Shown here piece by piece: positions 14,840 through 21,230 of a stretch of 21,965 bases of DNA. Every line of letters begins with the position of its first letter. Position 1 is the first letter of the stretch. Location of the stretch: positions 1 to 21,965 of the forward strand of contig CANRGI010000004.1 in NCBI GenBank assembly GCA_947630095.1. Direction: 5' to 3'. A program made the position numbers and the translations under genes. The notes below the pieces were generated by a model. It had not been told where the DNA came from, searched no databases, and saw only the letters and a list, made by a program, of their open reading frames with translations. Source of the stretch: an uncultured Bacilli bacterium. GTDB taxonomy: Bacteria; Bacillota_I; Bacilli_A; RF39; UBA660.

Positions 14840-15268
14840 TTATGTAGTAGATTTTTCTTTTATGTTTTTAAGAAAGAAATAATCCATATTAATAAAGTCA
14901 CATACAAATAAATAAGGTATACTTGCTAGATTATTAAAGAATTTTGGATATAAAGTATTACTCTTTATTTTTATGTGAGAGTTATTTATTATTAATTTAG
15001 TTGTTTCATTATTTAGAAAATCATTAATAGTATGAGTGTATGCAAAAGTTGTATAAGTTAAATCTTCTATATTAGTATCCATTATTAATTTAGATATATT
15101 CTTTTTAGGTATTACTTTACATATTTTATCAAACATTTTATAACCTAAGACTACATCGTCATTATTAAGTAAGTAAATAGACTCTAAAAGTTTATAAAGA
15201 CTATCTGGTTTATCTTTAGTAATGTCATAGATTTCTTTCTTTATTAAAAAAATATAATATATTCTCAT
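14840..15268 (-). CDS. SirA-like protein (DnaA-interacting replication inhibitor family)
   Basis: 142 residues, soluble. The N-terminus RIYYIFLIKKEI resembles the start of the SirA (YneE) family, in which an N-terminal (H)YY-x-YLI-x-EF stretch is conserved. The length (B. subtilis SirA about 148) and the position directly upstream of yneF both agree. SirA binds domain I of DnaA and blocks replication initiation at the onset of sporulation in B. subtilis. The rest of the sequence (DDVVLGYKMFDKICKVIP, then ISKLIMDT) is compatible but too divergent to settle by eye, so the assignment rests partly on synteny. Start: ATG at 15268 after AGGTGA. It lies 49 bases after the PBP gene and is probably transcribed with the division operon. 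Confidence 0.65.
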   Translation of the reverse strand: MRIYYIFLIKKEIYDITKDKPDSLYKLLESIYLLNNDDVVLGYKMFDKICKVIPKKNISKLIMDTNIEDLTYTTFAYTHTINDFLNNETTKLIINNSHIKIKSNTLYPKFFNNLASIPYLFVCDFINMDYFFLKNIKEKSTT

Positions 15269-15317
15269 AGTATCACCTACTATAATATATTATATTTTTG
15301 AGTCAAATAATGTCGAA

Positions 15318-17444
15318 TTAAGTAGTTCCCGTTATATATTTTGGGGCTAAGGTTAAATCTATTGTCTCTCCTACAATAACTGGTCTACCTTCTAAGGCAG
15401 AACCCAATACATATCCATACCCTGTTAAGTTAAAGTTTACTTTTAGAAGTTTAGCATAAGTATTAATATCACTTCTTGACCAACCTTCTACATTAACATA
15501 ATTAAATGTATCTCCATTAGTTAGTAAAAATAATTTATCATTTATATTTAAAGTTGTACCTTTTTTAGGATATTGTTCAATTATTTTATCTCCATTACCA
15601 ATTATAATTACATTTAAGTTTTTGCCTTCTAGGGAAGATGTGACGTTTTCTACTTTTTTATTAATATATGAAGATGTTTCATAAGTTGGAGTTTCTTCTC
15701 CTTTATCTGAGTCTACTATTCCTAAGTATGTGCTAACATCTTCTATTAAAGTTTTAGTTGCTTCACTTACTAAACTTGATTTTGATATTCTTCTTACTGC
15801 TACATAGACTATGATTTGAGGGTCTTCATAAGGGAATAAACCTGCAAAACTTCTAATGTAATCAATTGAACCGTGCATATAACCACCTGTTTCAGATGCG
15901 ATTTGGGCTGTTCCTGTTTTTCCTATAGTTGTAACTATGCTTGTTTTATATGATTTTCCTGATGCGATAGGGTCGGTTTCATTTACTACTCCCCACATCA
16001 TTTCTTTAATTTTATTTATTGTTTCAGAAGAGGCAACACGGCCTAGTTCTGTTCTTTTATTTTCAAGTATTACTTCATTAGTAGATGGGTCTACTACTTT
16101 AGATACTATGTAAGGCTTTAAGACTATTCCATCATTTGCTACAGAAGTAAACGCTTGTACCATTTGAACTGGGGTTACACTCATACCTTGGCCAAAAGAA
16201 GCATTTGCTACTTCAACGTTGTATTTAAAATTTAGAGTACCTTCAAGTTCGTTAGGTAAATTAATTCCTGTTTTTTTACCAAAACCTAACTTTTTATAGA
16301 AATCTTTTAACTTATCTCCGCCTAGGCGTTGGGATAAAATTGTTGCTGCAACGTTAGAACTACCCCAGTAACCTTGGTCAAATGTAACTCTACCCCACCC
16401 ATAGTTGTTCCAGTCTTTAATTAAGGCGTCGTCTACCTTTATAGTACCAGACATATATGTTTCATTAGGGTCATATAAACCATTTTCTATACTTGCCATG
16501 AAGGAAAAAGTTTTCATTGTAGAACCTGGCTCATAAGTATAAGATACAAATGGGTCATAGTAACTAGTTATATTTTTTAAATTTGGGTCAAAACTTGGGG
16601 AAGATGCTACACCTAGAATTTCTCCTGTTTTTGCATTTACTACACTTACTGTTGCCCAGTCTAAGTTTTCTGCACTTTCTAATTTAGTTATCGCTTGTTC
16701 AGCAAACATTTGAATATTAGTATCTATAGTTAAGTATACATCTTTACCATTTACTGCTGGTATTACATTTTCATTTGTATTTGCAATTTTATATCCATAT
16801 ATATCACTTTCATAAACACGAGAACCATTTTTACCTGTAAGTTCGTCATTAAATTCTAATTCAAGACCCATCTCGCCTATGATATCTCCTTCTTCAGTTG
16901 TCTTTGCATAACCTAAAGTGTATGAGAAGAAATCTCTATTTGGATAGTATCTTTTAACTCCTTTAATAAAATCTATTCCAGGTAGTGCTTCTATTTGTTC
17001 CTTTAAAAGTTCAGAAATACCTTTACCACCTGGGCCTAGTTCAACTTGAAATCTATCTTCTAAATTAAGTAAACCTAAAATATAATCTACACTCATATTT
17101 AAAAGTGGACTCAGTGCTTCTGCTGTCATTTGTTTATCTACTACGTGATGTGGATGTGCTGGGTCTTTTGTCATAGATGGAGATAAAATTGCAATTACAG
17201 TATAACTATTTACATTTATTGCAAGAGCATTACCATCTTTATCATATATAGTACCACGCTCTGCTACTATGGTTTCTTTTTTTTCATTTCTAGCAAGAGC
17301 AAAGGCCTCTAAATCTATGCCATCTACTTTTTTACTTAATACTACATAAGATAATTTTGCTACTATTAAAACAAATAAAAAAACAACAACTAGTATAAAT
17401 ATCTTACTAATTTTTACAGTTCTTGTTTTTCTCAAATCAGTCAC
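15318..17444 (-). CDS. Class B penicillin-binding protein with PASTA domains (division transpeptidase)
   Basis: 708 residues. Membrane-anchored DD-transpeptidase that cross-links septal peptidoglycan, of the PBP2B/SpoVD/FtsI type. In order: cytoplasmic tail, membrane span (about 14-33), PBP dimerisation domain (ETIVAERGTIYDKDGNALA from residue 57), and transpeptidase domain with STMK at 308-311, SSN at 362-364 and KTGT at 509-512. Two PASTA repeats follow (about 592-645 and 646-703). All catalytic motifs are intact. The start is ambiguous. GTG at 17444 overlaps the ftsL stop (GTGA), but AGGAGA lies almost against it. TTG at 17435 has better spacing and would remove three residues. PASTA repeats and the position after ftsL favour a division role. 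SpoVD-like specialisation cannot be excluded. Confidence 0.96.
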   Translation of the reverse strand: MTDLRKTRTVKISKIFILVVVFLFVLIVAKLSYVVLSKKVDGIDLEAFALARNEKKETIVAERGTIYDKDGNALAINVNSYTVIAILSPSMTKDPAHPHHVVDKQMTAEALSPLLNMSVDYILGLLNLEDRFQVELGPGGKGISELLKEQIEALPGIDFIKGVKRYYPNRDFFSYTLGYAKTTEEGDIIGEMGLELEFNDELTGKNGSRVYESDIYGYKIANTNENVIPAVNGKDVYLTIDTNIQMFAEQAITKLESAENLDWATVSVVNAKTGEILGVASSPSFDPNLKNITSYYDPFVSYTYEPGSTMKTFSFMASIENGLYDPNETYMSGTIKVDDALIKDWNNYGWGRVTFDQGYWGSSNVAATILSQRLGGDKLKDFYKKLGFGKKTGINLPNELEGTLNFKYNVEVANASFGQGMSVTPVQMVQAFTSVANDGIVLKPYIVSKVVDPSTNEVILENKRTELGRVASSETINKIKEMMWGVVNETDPIASGKSYKTSIVTTIGKTGTAQIASETGGYMHGSIDYIRSFAGLFPYEDPQIIVYVAVRRISKSSLVSEATKTLIEDVSTYLGIVDSDKGEETPTYETSSYINKKVENVTSSLEGKNLNVIIIGNGDKIIEQYPKKGTTLNINDKLFLLTNGDTFNYVNVEGWSRSDINTYAKLLKVNFNLTGYGYVLGSALEGRPVIVGETIDLTLAPKYITGTT

Positions 17445-17719
17445 TCTCCTATTACTCTTATATTACTATTATTATACTCTAATCCATAATTAGTTGCAAC
17501 TGTTTCAATATTGTCTAAACTCGCTAATTCATTTATTTTCATTTCTAAACTTTCATTTAAACTTTCTTGTTTAGTAATCTTCTTTTTTATACTTTCTACT
17601 TCAATATTAGTTTTAGAAAGTAAGGCCATTGAAAATGATGGACCGAAAATGTTACCTAATACTAATAATGTAACTAAAGTTATTAATAATTTTTCCCCTT
17701 TTACATATTTTCTTTTCAT
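17441..17719 (-). CDS. ftsL: FtsL-like division protein
   Basis: 92-residue bitopic protein. A short basic cytoplasmic start (MKRKYVKGEK) is followed by one membrane span (about 11-32) and an extracellular coiled coil (IEVESIKKKITKQESLNESL, about 39-70) with heptad-like spacing. The end fits the FtsL pattern (ETVATNYGLEY). FtsL joins DivIC and DivIB and activates the septal PBP and FtsW. Sequence conservation in this family is very low, so position between rsmH and the PBP gene is the main evidence. It ends in TGA, overlapping the GTG start of the next gene, which supports tight coupling and shows that TGA is a stop here. Confidence 0.85.
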   Translation of the reverse strand: MKRKYVKGEKLLITLVTLLVLGNIFGPSFSMALLSKTNIEVESIKKKITKQESLNESLEMKINELASLDNIETVATNYGLEYNNSNIRVIGE

Positions 17720-17729
17720 TTTTTCTCCT

Positions 17730-18632
17730 TTATAATTTTTCTATTACTCGAAGTTTAGCACTTCTACTACGCGGGTTAGCATTAATTTCTTCTTTAGATG
17801 GTACTAATGGTTTTTTTGTTATCATTTTAGCGCGTGGTTTTAATTCGTCAGGTACTATTGGTAATTTTTTGGCAAGTGCATTTTCTTCTGTTAAACTTTT
17901 AAATACAAATTTTACTATTCTATCTTCTAATGAGTGAAATGAGATTACACATAGTCTACCTTTAGAATTAAGTAAATCAAAAGCATCTTTTAAGGAATTT
18001 TCTAATATACCTATTTCATTATTTACTTCTATTCTAATCGCTTGGAACGTCTTTCTACAAGGGTTAGACTTATTTCTATAAGACTCTGGTACATTAGATT
18101 TGATTACTTCTGCTAAAGATAATGTGCTTTCAATTGGTCTTGATGCGATTATCGCTTTTGCTATAGACTTTGCATTTGCTTCTTCTCCGTAGACATATAA
18201 AATATCAACTAGTTTCTCATAAGGATATTCATTAACTACTTTATATGCAGTTAAATCTGTTCTTTTATCCATTCTCATATCAAGTGGACCATCTTCTTTG
18301 AAACTAAAGCCGCGAGAAGCATTATCGATTTCAGGACTACTTACTCCTAAATCAAATAAAATTCCATCTACTTTCTCATTGATACACTCTTTCATATTTT
18401 TAAAATTTGTATGAAATATTTTATAATTTTTACTAATTTTAGATAAAAGTTTATCACTATATTCTACTGCAGTTAAGTCTTGATCAAAGGCGAATAGGAA
18501 CCCCTCAGTTTCTAATTCCCTCAAAATCTCCCCTGAATGTCCTCCATAGCCTAATGTAGCATCAATATACTTTCCATTAGGTTTAATATTTAGAGCATTT
18601 ATGCTCTCCTCAAGTAGTACACTTTTGTGCAT
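17730..18632 (-). CDS. rsmH: 16S rRNA (cytosine-1402-N4)-methyltransferase RsmH (MraW)
   Basis: 300 residues from the chosen start. It methylates N4 of C1402 in the ribosomal P site using S-adenosylmethionine. Signatures: HKSVLLEESINAL at the N-terminus, SAM motif DATLGYGGHS (24-33), LFDLGVSSPEID, RGFSFKEDGPLDMRMD, the segment CRKTFQAIRIEVNNE, VISFHSLEDRIVK, and the C-terminal PSKEEINANPRSRSAKLRVIEK. A TTG at 18647 opens the frame earlier, but its first codons are the ribosome binding site GGGGGGA. The ATG at 18632, six bases after that site, gives the family N-terminus. The site itself is encoded within the last codons (W-G-E) of mraZ, two bases upstream. Confidence 0.98.
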   Translation of the reverse strand: MHKSVLLEESINALNIKPNGKYIDATLGYGGHSGEILRELETEGFLFAFDQDLTAVEYSDKLLSKISKNYKIFHTNFKNMKECINEKVDGILFDLGVSSPEIDNASRGFSFKEDGPLDMRMDKRTDLTAYKVVNEYPYEKLVDILYVYGEEANAKSIAKAIIASRPIESTLSLAEVIKSNVPESYRNKSNPCRKTFQAIRIEVNNEIGILENSLKDAFDLLNSKGRLCVISFHSLEDRIVKFVFKSLTEENALAKKLPIVPDELKPRAKMITKKPLVPSKEEINANPRSRSAKLRVIEKL

Positions 18633-18634
18633 TT

Positions 18635-19069
18635 TTATTCCCCCCAACTGGCAAATAAGTCTTCTGCCACCTCACTAAAGTTATCAATATTTTCATTTAG
18701 AAATTGCTCATAAGTATTTTGGTTCCAAATTTCTAAACGCTCGTTAACGCCGATTATAACACAGTCTTTTTCTAAACCGGCGTATTTAACGAGTGGTGAG
18801 GTAATATTTATTCGACCTAGTTTGTCGAATCCACAGACAGTAGCACCGCTTAAGAAAAATCTACTAAAATCCCTAGCGTCTTTTTTTGTGAAAGGTAAGG
18901 TACTTAATTTATTAACTATTTTTTGCCATTCTTCTAAAGAATAAATGAATAAACATTTATCAAGACCTCTTGTAATTACAAATTCATTACCTAATTCGGT
19001 TCTAAATTTAGAAGGTATGATAAGTCTTCCTTTTTCGTCAATAGAATGGTGGTATTCTCCCATTAACAT
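18635..19069 (-). CDS. mraZ: Transcriptional regulator MraZ
   Basis: 144 residues. MraZ forms a ring of subunits and binds repeated boxes before its own gene, controlling the division and cell-wall cluster. Two AbrB-like swapped-hairpin halves are visible, each with the DxxxR signature: DEKGR (11-15), followed by LIIPSKFR, and DKLGR (82-86), followed by INIT. TRGLDKCLFIYSLEEW and KKDARDFSRFFLSGAT are typical. A GTG at 19102 extends the frame, but that stretch is the operator itself. The ATG at 19069 after GGGGGA gives the family start (MLMGEY). It is first gene of mraZ-rsmH-ftsL-PBP. Confidence 0.98.
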   Translation of the reverse strand: MLMGEYHHSIDEKGRLIIPSKFRTELGNEFVITRGLDKCLFIYSLEEWQKIVNKLSTLPFTKKDARDFSRFFLSGATVCGFDKLGRINITSPLVKYAGLEKDCVIIGVNERLEIWNQNTYEQFLNENIDNFSEVAEDLFASWGE

Positions 19070-19078
19070 AAGTATCCC

Positions 19079-19105
19079 CCACTTTCTTCCACTTATATCC
19101 ACTAT
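19079..19105 (-). promoter_or_regulatory. MraZ operator: three AGTGG boxes with 10-bp period
   Basis: On the minus strand the sequence reads TAGTGG, AAGTGG and AAGTGG (CCAC on the plus strand at 19079, 19089 and 19099), with exactly 10 bases from box to box. MraZ is known to bind tandem TGGG- or AAAGTG-type repeats of about 10-bp spacing before its own gene. The boxes lie between the -10 and the ATG, so bound MraZ would cover the transcription start. The last box merges into the ribosome binding site. Confidence 0.85.
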
Positions 19106-19114
19106 CTACCATTA

Positions 19115-19143
19115 ATTCTACCTTATATATGTTTTTTTGTAAA
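19115..19143 (-). promoter_or_regulatory. Promoter of mraZ operon (TTTACA-17-TAGAAT)
   Basis: TTTACA (19138-19143), a 17-base spacer and TAGAAT (19115-19120). The start would be near 19108, directly beside the MraZ boxes. It lies downstream of the terminator of the ATPase gene, so the division operon is an independent unit. Confidence 0.8.
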
Positions 19144-19176
19144 GAGAGAGTTTTGTTTGTTTTACACATTTTAGAC

Positions 19177-19204
19177 AAAAAAAGAAACTTGAATTTAAGT
19201 TTCT
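19177..19204 (-). terminator. Terminator of the AAA+/DUF4143 gene
   Basis: AGAAACTT (19197-19204) pairs perfectly with AAGTTTCT (19183-19190) across a six-base loop and is followed by six T (19177-19182). It lies 12 bases after the stop codon. Confidence 0.85.
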
Positions 19205-19215
19205 AATACACTACT

Positions 19216-20505
19216 TTATTTAATGCAAAATACTGCGTATAATGGGACTGATTTTATGTTATTTTCAAAGCCAAAATTTTTAGAAGATACTCTAATACTA
19301 AATTTAGGGTTATATTTTTTTATATATTCATTTAAACTTTTACTATTAGTTCTTCTTCCACTTTTAACTTCTACTGGGATAATATCTCCATCTATTTTAA
19401 TTAAAAAATCTATTTCGTATTTATCAAAATTATAAAAATATAATTCTTTACTTTTAGGATATAATTCACAAGCGACATAATTTTCTGTTAGTACTCCTTT
19501 GTACATTTCGTTTTTATCTAGTAAAATTTCACTATAGTCTAAATTAGATAGTGACCTTAATAAACCAGTGTCACTTAGATAAAGTTTAAATTTATCTTTA
19601 GTAAATGCTTTTAAAGGAGACTCTGTTTTACTTACTAAATCACACTTTAATATCATATTGCTAGCAAGTAACCAGTCTAAACTACCTACATATCTTTCTT
19701 TTCTTGCATCAGGAGAAACTATACTATATTTAAAGGTATTATTAACTCTTGCTAATTCTTTTGGTATTGAATTATAAATTTGACTATTTTTTATTCCTTC
19801 TCTGTTTTCAGTATATTTATTCATATCAGCAAGATATGATGTAATTATATTTTCTTGTATACTAAAGTTAACGTGGGATATACTATTATCATTTTTAATA
19901 AAATCATTTATCATAGCGGGCATACCACCTAATACTAAATATTTTTTATATAAATCTAATGCTTTTTCGTGTATAGGTGTCATTAAAGCCTCATTTGAAA
20001 GATAATGCTTTTGTATTTCCATAATTAATTTATCTTCTTTAAGCGCTAGTAAAAACTCTTCAAAGTCCATTGGATATAAATACTTTATAGTTACTTTACC
20101 TACTGGGAAAGAAGAAGAAAATCTATTAATTTTTACTCCTAAAAGAGAACCTGCTGTTACTATTTTATAAGGTTTATCACTTTCACAGAAATATTTTAAA
20201 GAACTTATTGCCCTTTCACTTACTTGTATTTCGTCAAAAAATATTATAGTATCTTCTACATTAATATTAATATTTTTTATTATTTCTATTTTTTCTATTA
20301 TTTTCTCAGGTTTTATAGTTTCTTCAAAAACTTTTCTTATTTCTTCTTCATTATCTAAACTAATATAGACATAATTTTTAAAATTATTTTTGCAAAAGTC
20401 GTCTAGTATGTATGTTTTGCCACATTTCTTTACACCTATTAACATAATTGGTAACTTATAGTCTTCTTTCCATCTTAGTAATTCTTTTTCTATTTTTCTA
20501 TACAT
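19216..20505 (-). CDS. AAA+ ATPase with DUF4143 C-terminal domain
   Basis: 429 residues. The N-terminal AAA+ domain (about 1-200) has Walker A GVKKCGKT (24-31), Walker B IIFFDEIQ (87-94) and a sensor-like TAGS (117-120). The segment YPMDFEEFL (144-152) is typical of this family. The C-terminal DUF4143 part (about 230-410) contains YLSDTGLL, GVLTENYVACEL and EIDFLIKIDGDIIPVEVKSG, with D366, E379 and K381 in a PD-(D/E)XK nuclease-like arrangement. Proteins of this type are widespread, often in many copies, in gut and archaeal genomes. Their role is unknown, and defence or DNA handling has been suggested. Start: ATG after AAAGGAGG. It is a single gene with its own terminator and a pair of palindromes upstream, and is probably an accessory insertion between tsf and mraZ. 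Confidence 0.92.
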   Translation of the reverse strand: MYRKIEKELLRWKEDYKLPIMLIGVKKCGKTYILDDFCKNNFKNYVYISLDNEEEIRKVFEETIKPEKIIEKIEIIKNININVEDTIIFFDEIQVSERAISSLKYFCESDKPYKIVTAGSLLGVKINRFSSSFPVGKVTIKYLYPMDFEEFLLALKEDKLIMEIQKHYLSNEALMTPIHEKALDLYKKYLVLGGMPAMINDFIKNDNSISHVNFSIQENIITSYLADMNKYTENREGIKNSQIYNSIPKELARVNNTFKYSIVSPDARKERYVGSLDWLLASNMILKCDLVSKTESPLKAFTKDKFKLYLSDTGLLRSLSNLDYSEILLDKNEMYKGVLTENYVACELYPKSKELYFYNFDKYEIDFLIKIDGDIIPVEVKSGRRTNSKSLNEYIKKYNPKFSIRVSSKNFGFENNIKSVPLYAVFCIK

Positions 20506-20540
20506 ATTAAACCTCCTTTACTATAAATTTTAGTTAGTTT

Positions 20541-20587
20541 TGTACTAAATGTACATATATTTTTAGAATTTTCGTACATTTTGTACG
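20541..20587. repeat. Twin GTAC-N5-GTAC palindromes upstream of the ATPase gene
   Basis: TGTACTAAATGTACA (20541-20555) and CGTACATTTTGTACG (20573-20587) are both 15-base inverted repeats of the form GTAC-N5-GTAC. Their centres are 32 bases apart, about three helical turns, so a dimeric regulator could bind both on the same face. They lie 36-82 bases upstream of the ATG at 20505. No convincing -35/-10 pair was found around them. Confidence 0.6.
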
Positions 20588-20614
20588 TTTTTTTTAATTT
20601 TACTTAAAAATAAG

Positions 20615-20637
20615 AAAAAAGAAAGAATTAACTTTCT
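20615..20637 (-). terminator. Terminator of the thioredoxin-like gene
   Basis: AGAAAG (20632-20637) pairs with CTTTCT (20620-20625) across a six-base loop, followed by a run of T. The 5' arm contains the last codons before the stop at 20628-20630. Confidence 0.65.
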
Positions 20638-21230
20638 AATATATCATAACCTAGAGAATAAGCATCAATTATGTCTTTTTCTTCTAATGAATAGTTATCC
20701 ATTAAGTAATGACAATATAATATTTTACCATCACTTATAAATAATACAGATGGTGTATATAAAGTTTTATATTCACTTTTTATAGTCTTTTCGTCATTAA
20801 TATGTACATAATAGTCTTCTACGTGAGAACCTAGTTTAGTAAGTAATTTATCATAAAATTCTGTTCCTTCTTTAGTAACTATTATTTCATTATTTTCATT
20901 TAAAGAAAGGACTCTTTCTTCATTTTTTATATTATAAACATATAATTTATTATCTCCTTTTAAATCATATAATAAATCTAAATATGTATTTACTAATGTC
21001 TTTTTATTAACTACTAATACTACTCCTGTACCTTTATCTAATATATCCATTAGTTCTTCATTATCAACATAATTAAATATCTCTCCGTCTTCTATGTTAG
21101 CAATTTTTCTTTCTTCTTTTTCAATAATTAATGTTTCTTTATAAGATAAAGTTATTAAAAGGAACCCTGTTAAAGTACACAGGATTCCTTTTCTAATTTT
21201 CTTTTTTGTTTTCTTTTTCATTTTACGCAT
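20628..21230 (-). CDS. Membrane-anchored thioredoxin-like protein without CxxC
   Basis: 200 residues. A very basic start (MRKMKKKTKKKIRKG) and one membrane segment (about 14-30) place the rest outside the cell. The outer part has a thioredoxin-like outline: strand GVVLVVN (69-75), a helix where the active site should be (KKTLVNTYLDLLYDL), a strand KLYVYNI, and the cis-proline region TPSVLFISDGKILY (159-172). There is no CxxC. Only C18 and C173 exist, so a thiol-disulfide role is unlikely. The call rests on secondary-structure pattern. The ATG at 21230 overlaps the tsf stop, and a second ATG at 21221 follows one base after it. Neither has a clear ribosome binding site, suggesting coupling to tsf. 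A strong hairpin lies in its first codons. Confidence 0.7.
   Translation of the reverse strand: MRKMKKKTKKKIRKGILCTLTGFLLITLSYKETLIIEKEERKIANIEDGEIFNYVDNEELMDILDKGTGVVLVVNKKTLVNTYLDLLYDLKGDNKLYVYNIKNEERVLSLNENNEIIVTKEGTEFYDKLLTKLGSHVEDYYVHINDEKTIKSEYKTLYTPSVLFISDGKILYCHYLMDNYSLEEKDIIDAYSLGYDILES
21157..21192 (-). terminator. Strong terminator-like hairpin inside the 5' coding region, after tsf
   Basis: On the minus strand AAAAGGAATCCTGT (21179-21192) pairs over all 14 positions, with one G-U, with ACAGGGTTCCTTTT (21157-21170) across an eight-base loop. The GC-rich 10-bp core flanked by A4 and T4 is the form of an intrinsic terminator. It lies 31 bases after the tsf stop, where an rpsB-tsf terminator would be expected, yet it is inside codons about 13-25 of the next gene. 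Confidence 0.7.

Noticed and set aside
15279..15306. Promoter-like TTGACT (15301-15306), 16-base spacer, TATAGT (15279-15284) before the SirA-like gene
   Set aside because: The predicted start would fall near 15272, after the AGGTGA ribosome binding site and only about 4 bases before the ATG. It would make a nearly leaderless message, so read-through from the PBP gene is preferred.
18633..18647. TTG start of rsmH at 18647
   Set aside because: Its first codons form the ribosome binding site GGGGGGA for the ATG at 18632, which gives the conserved N-terminus.
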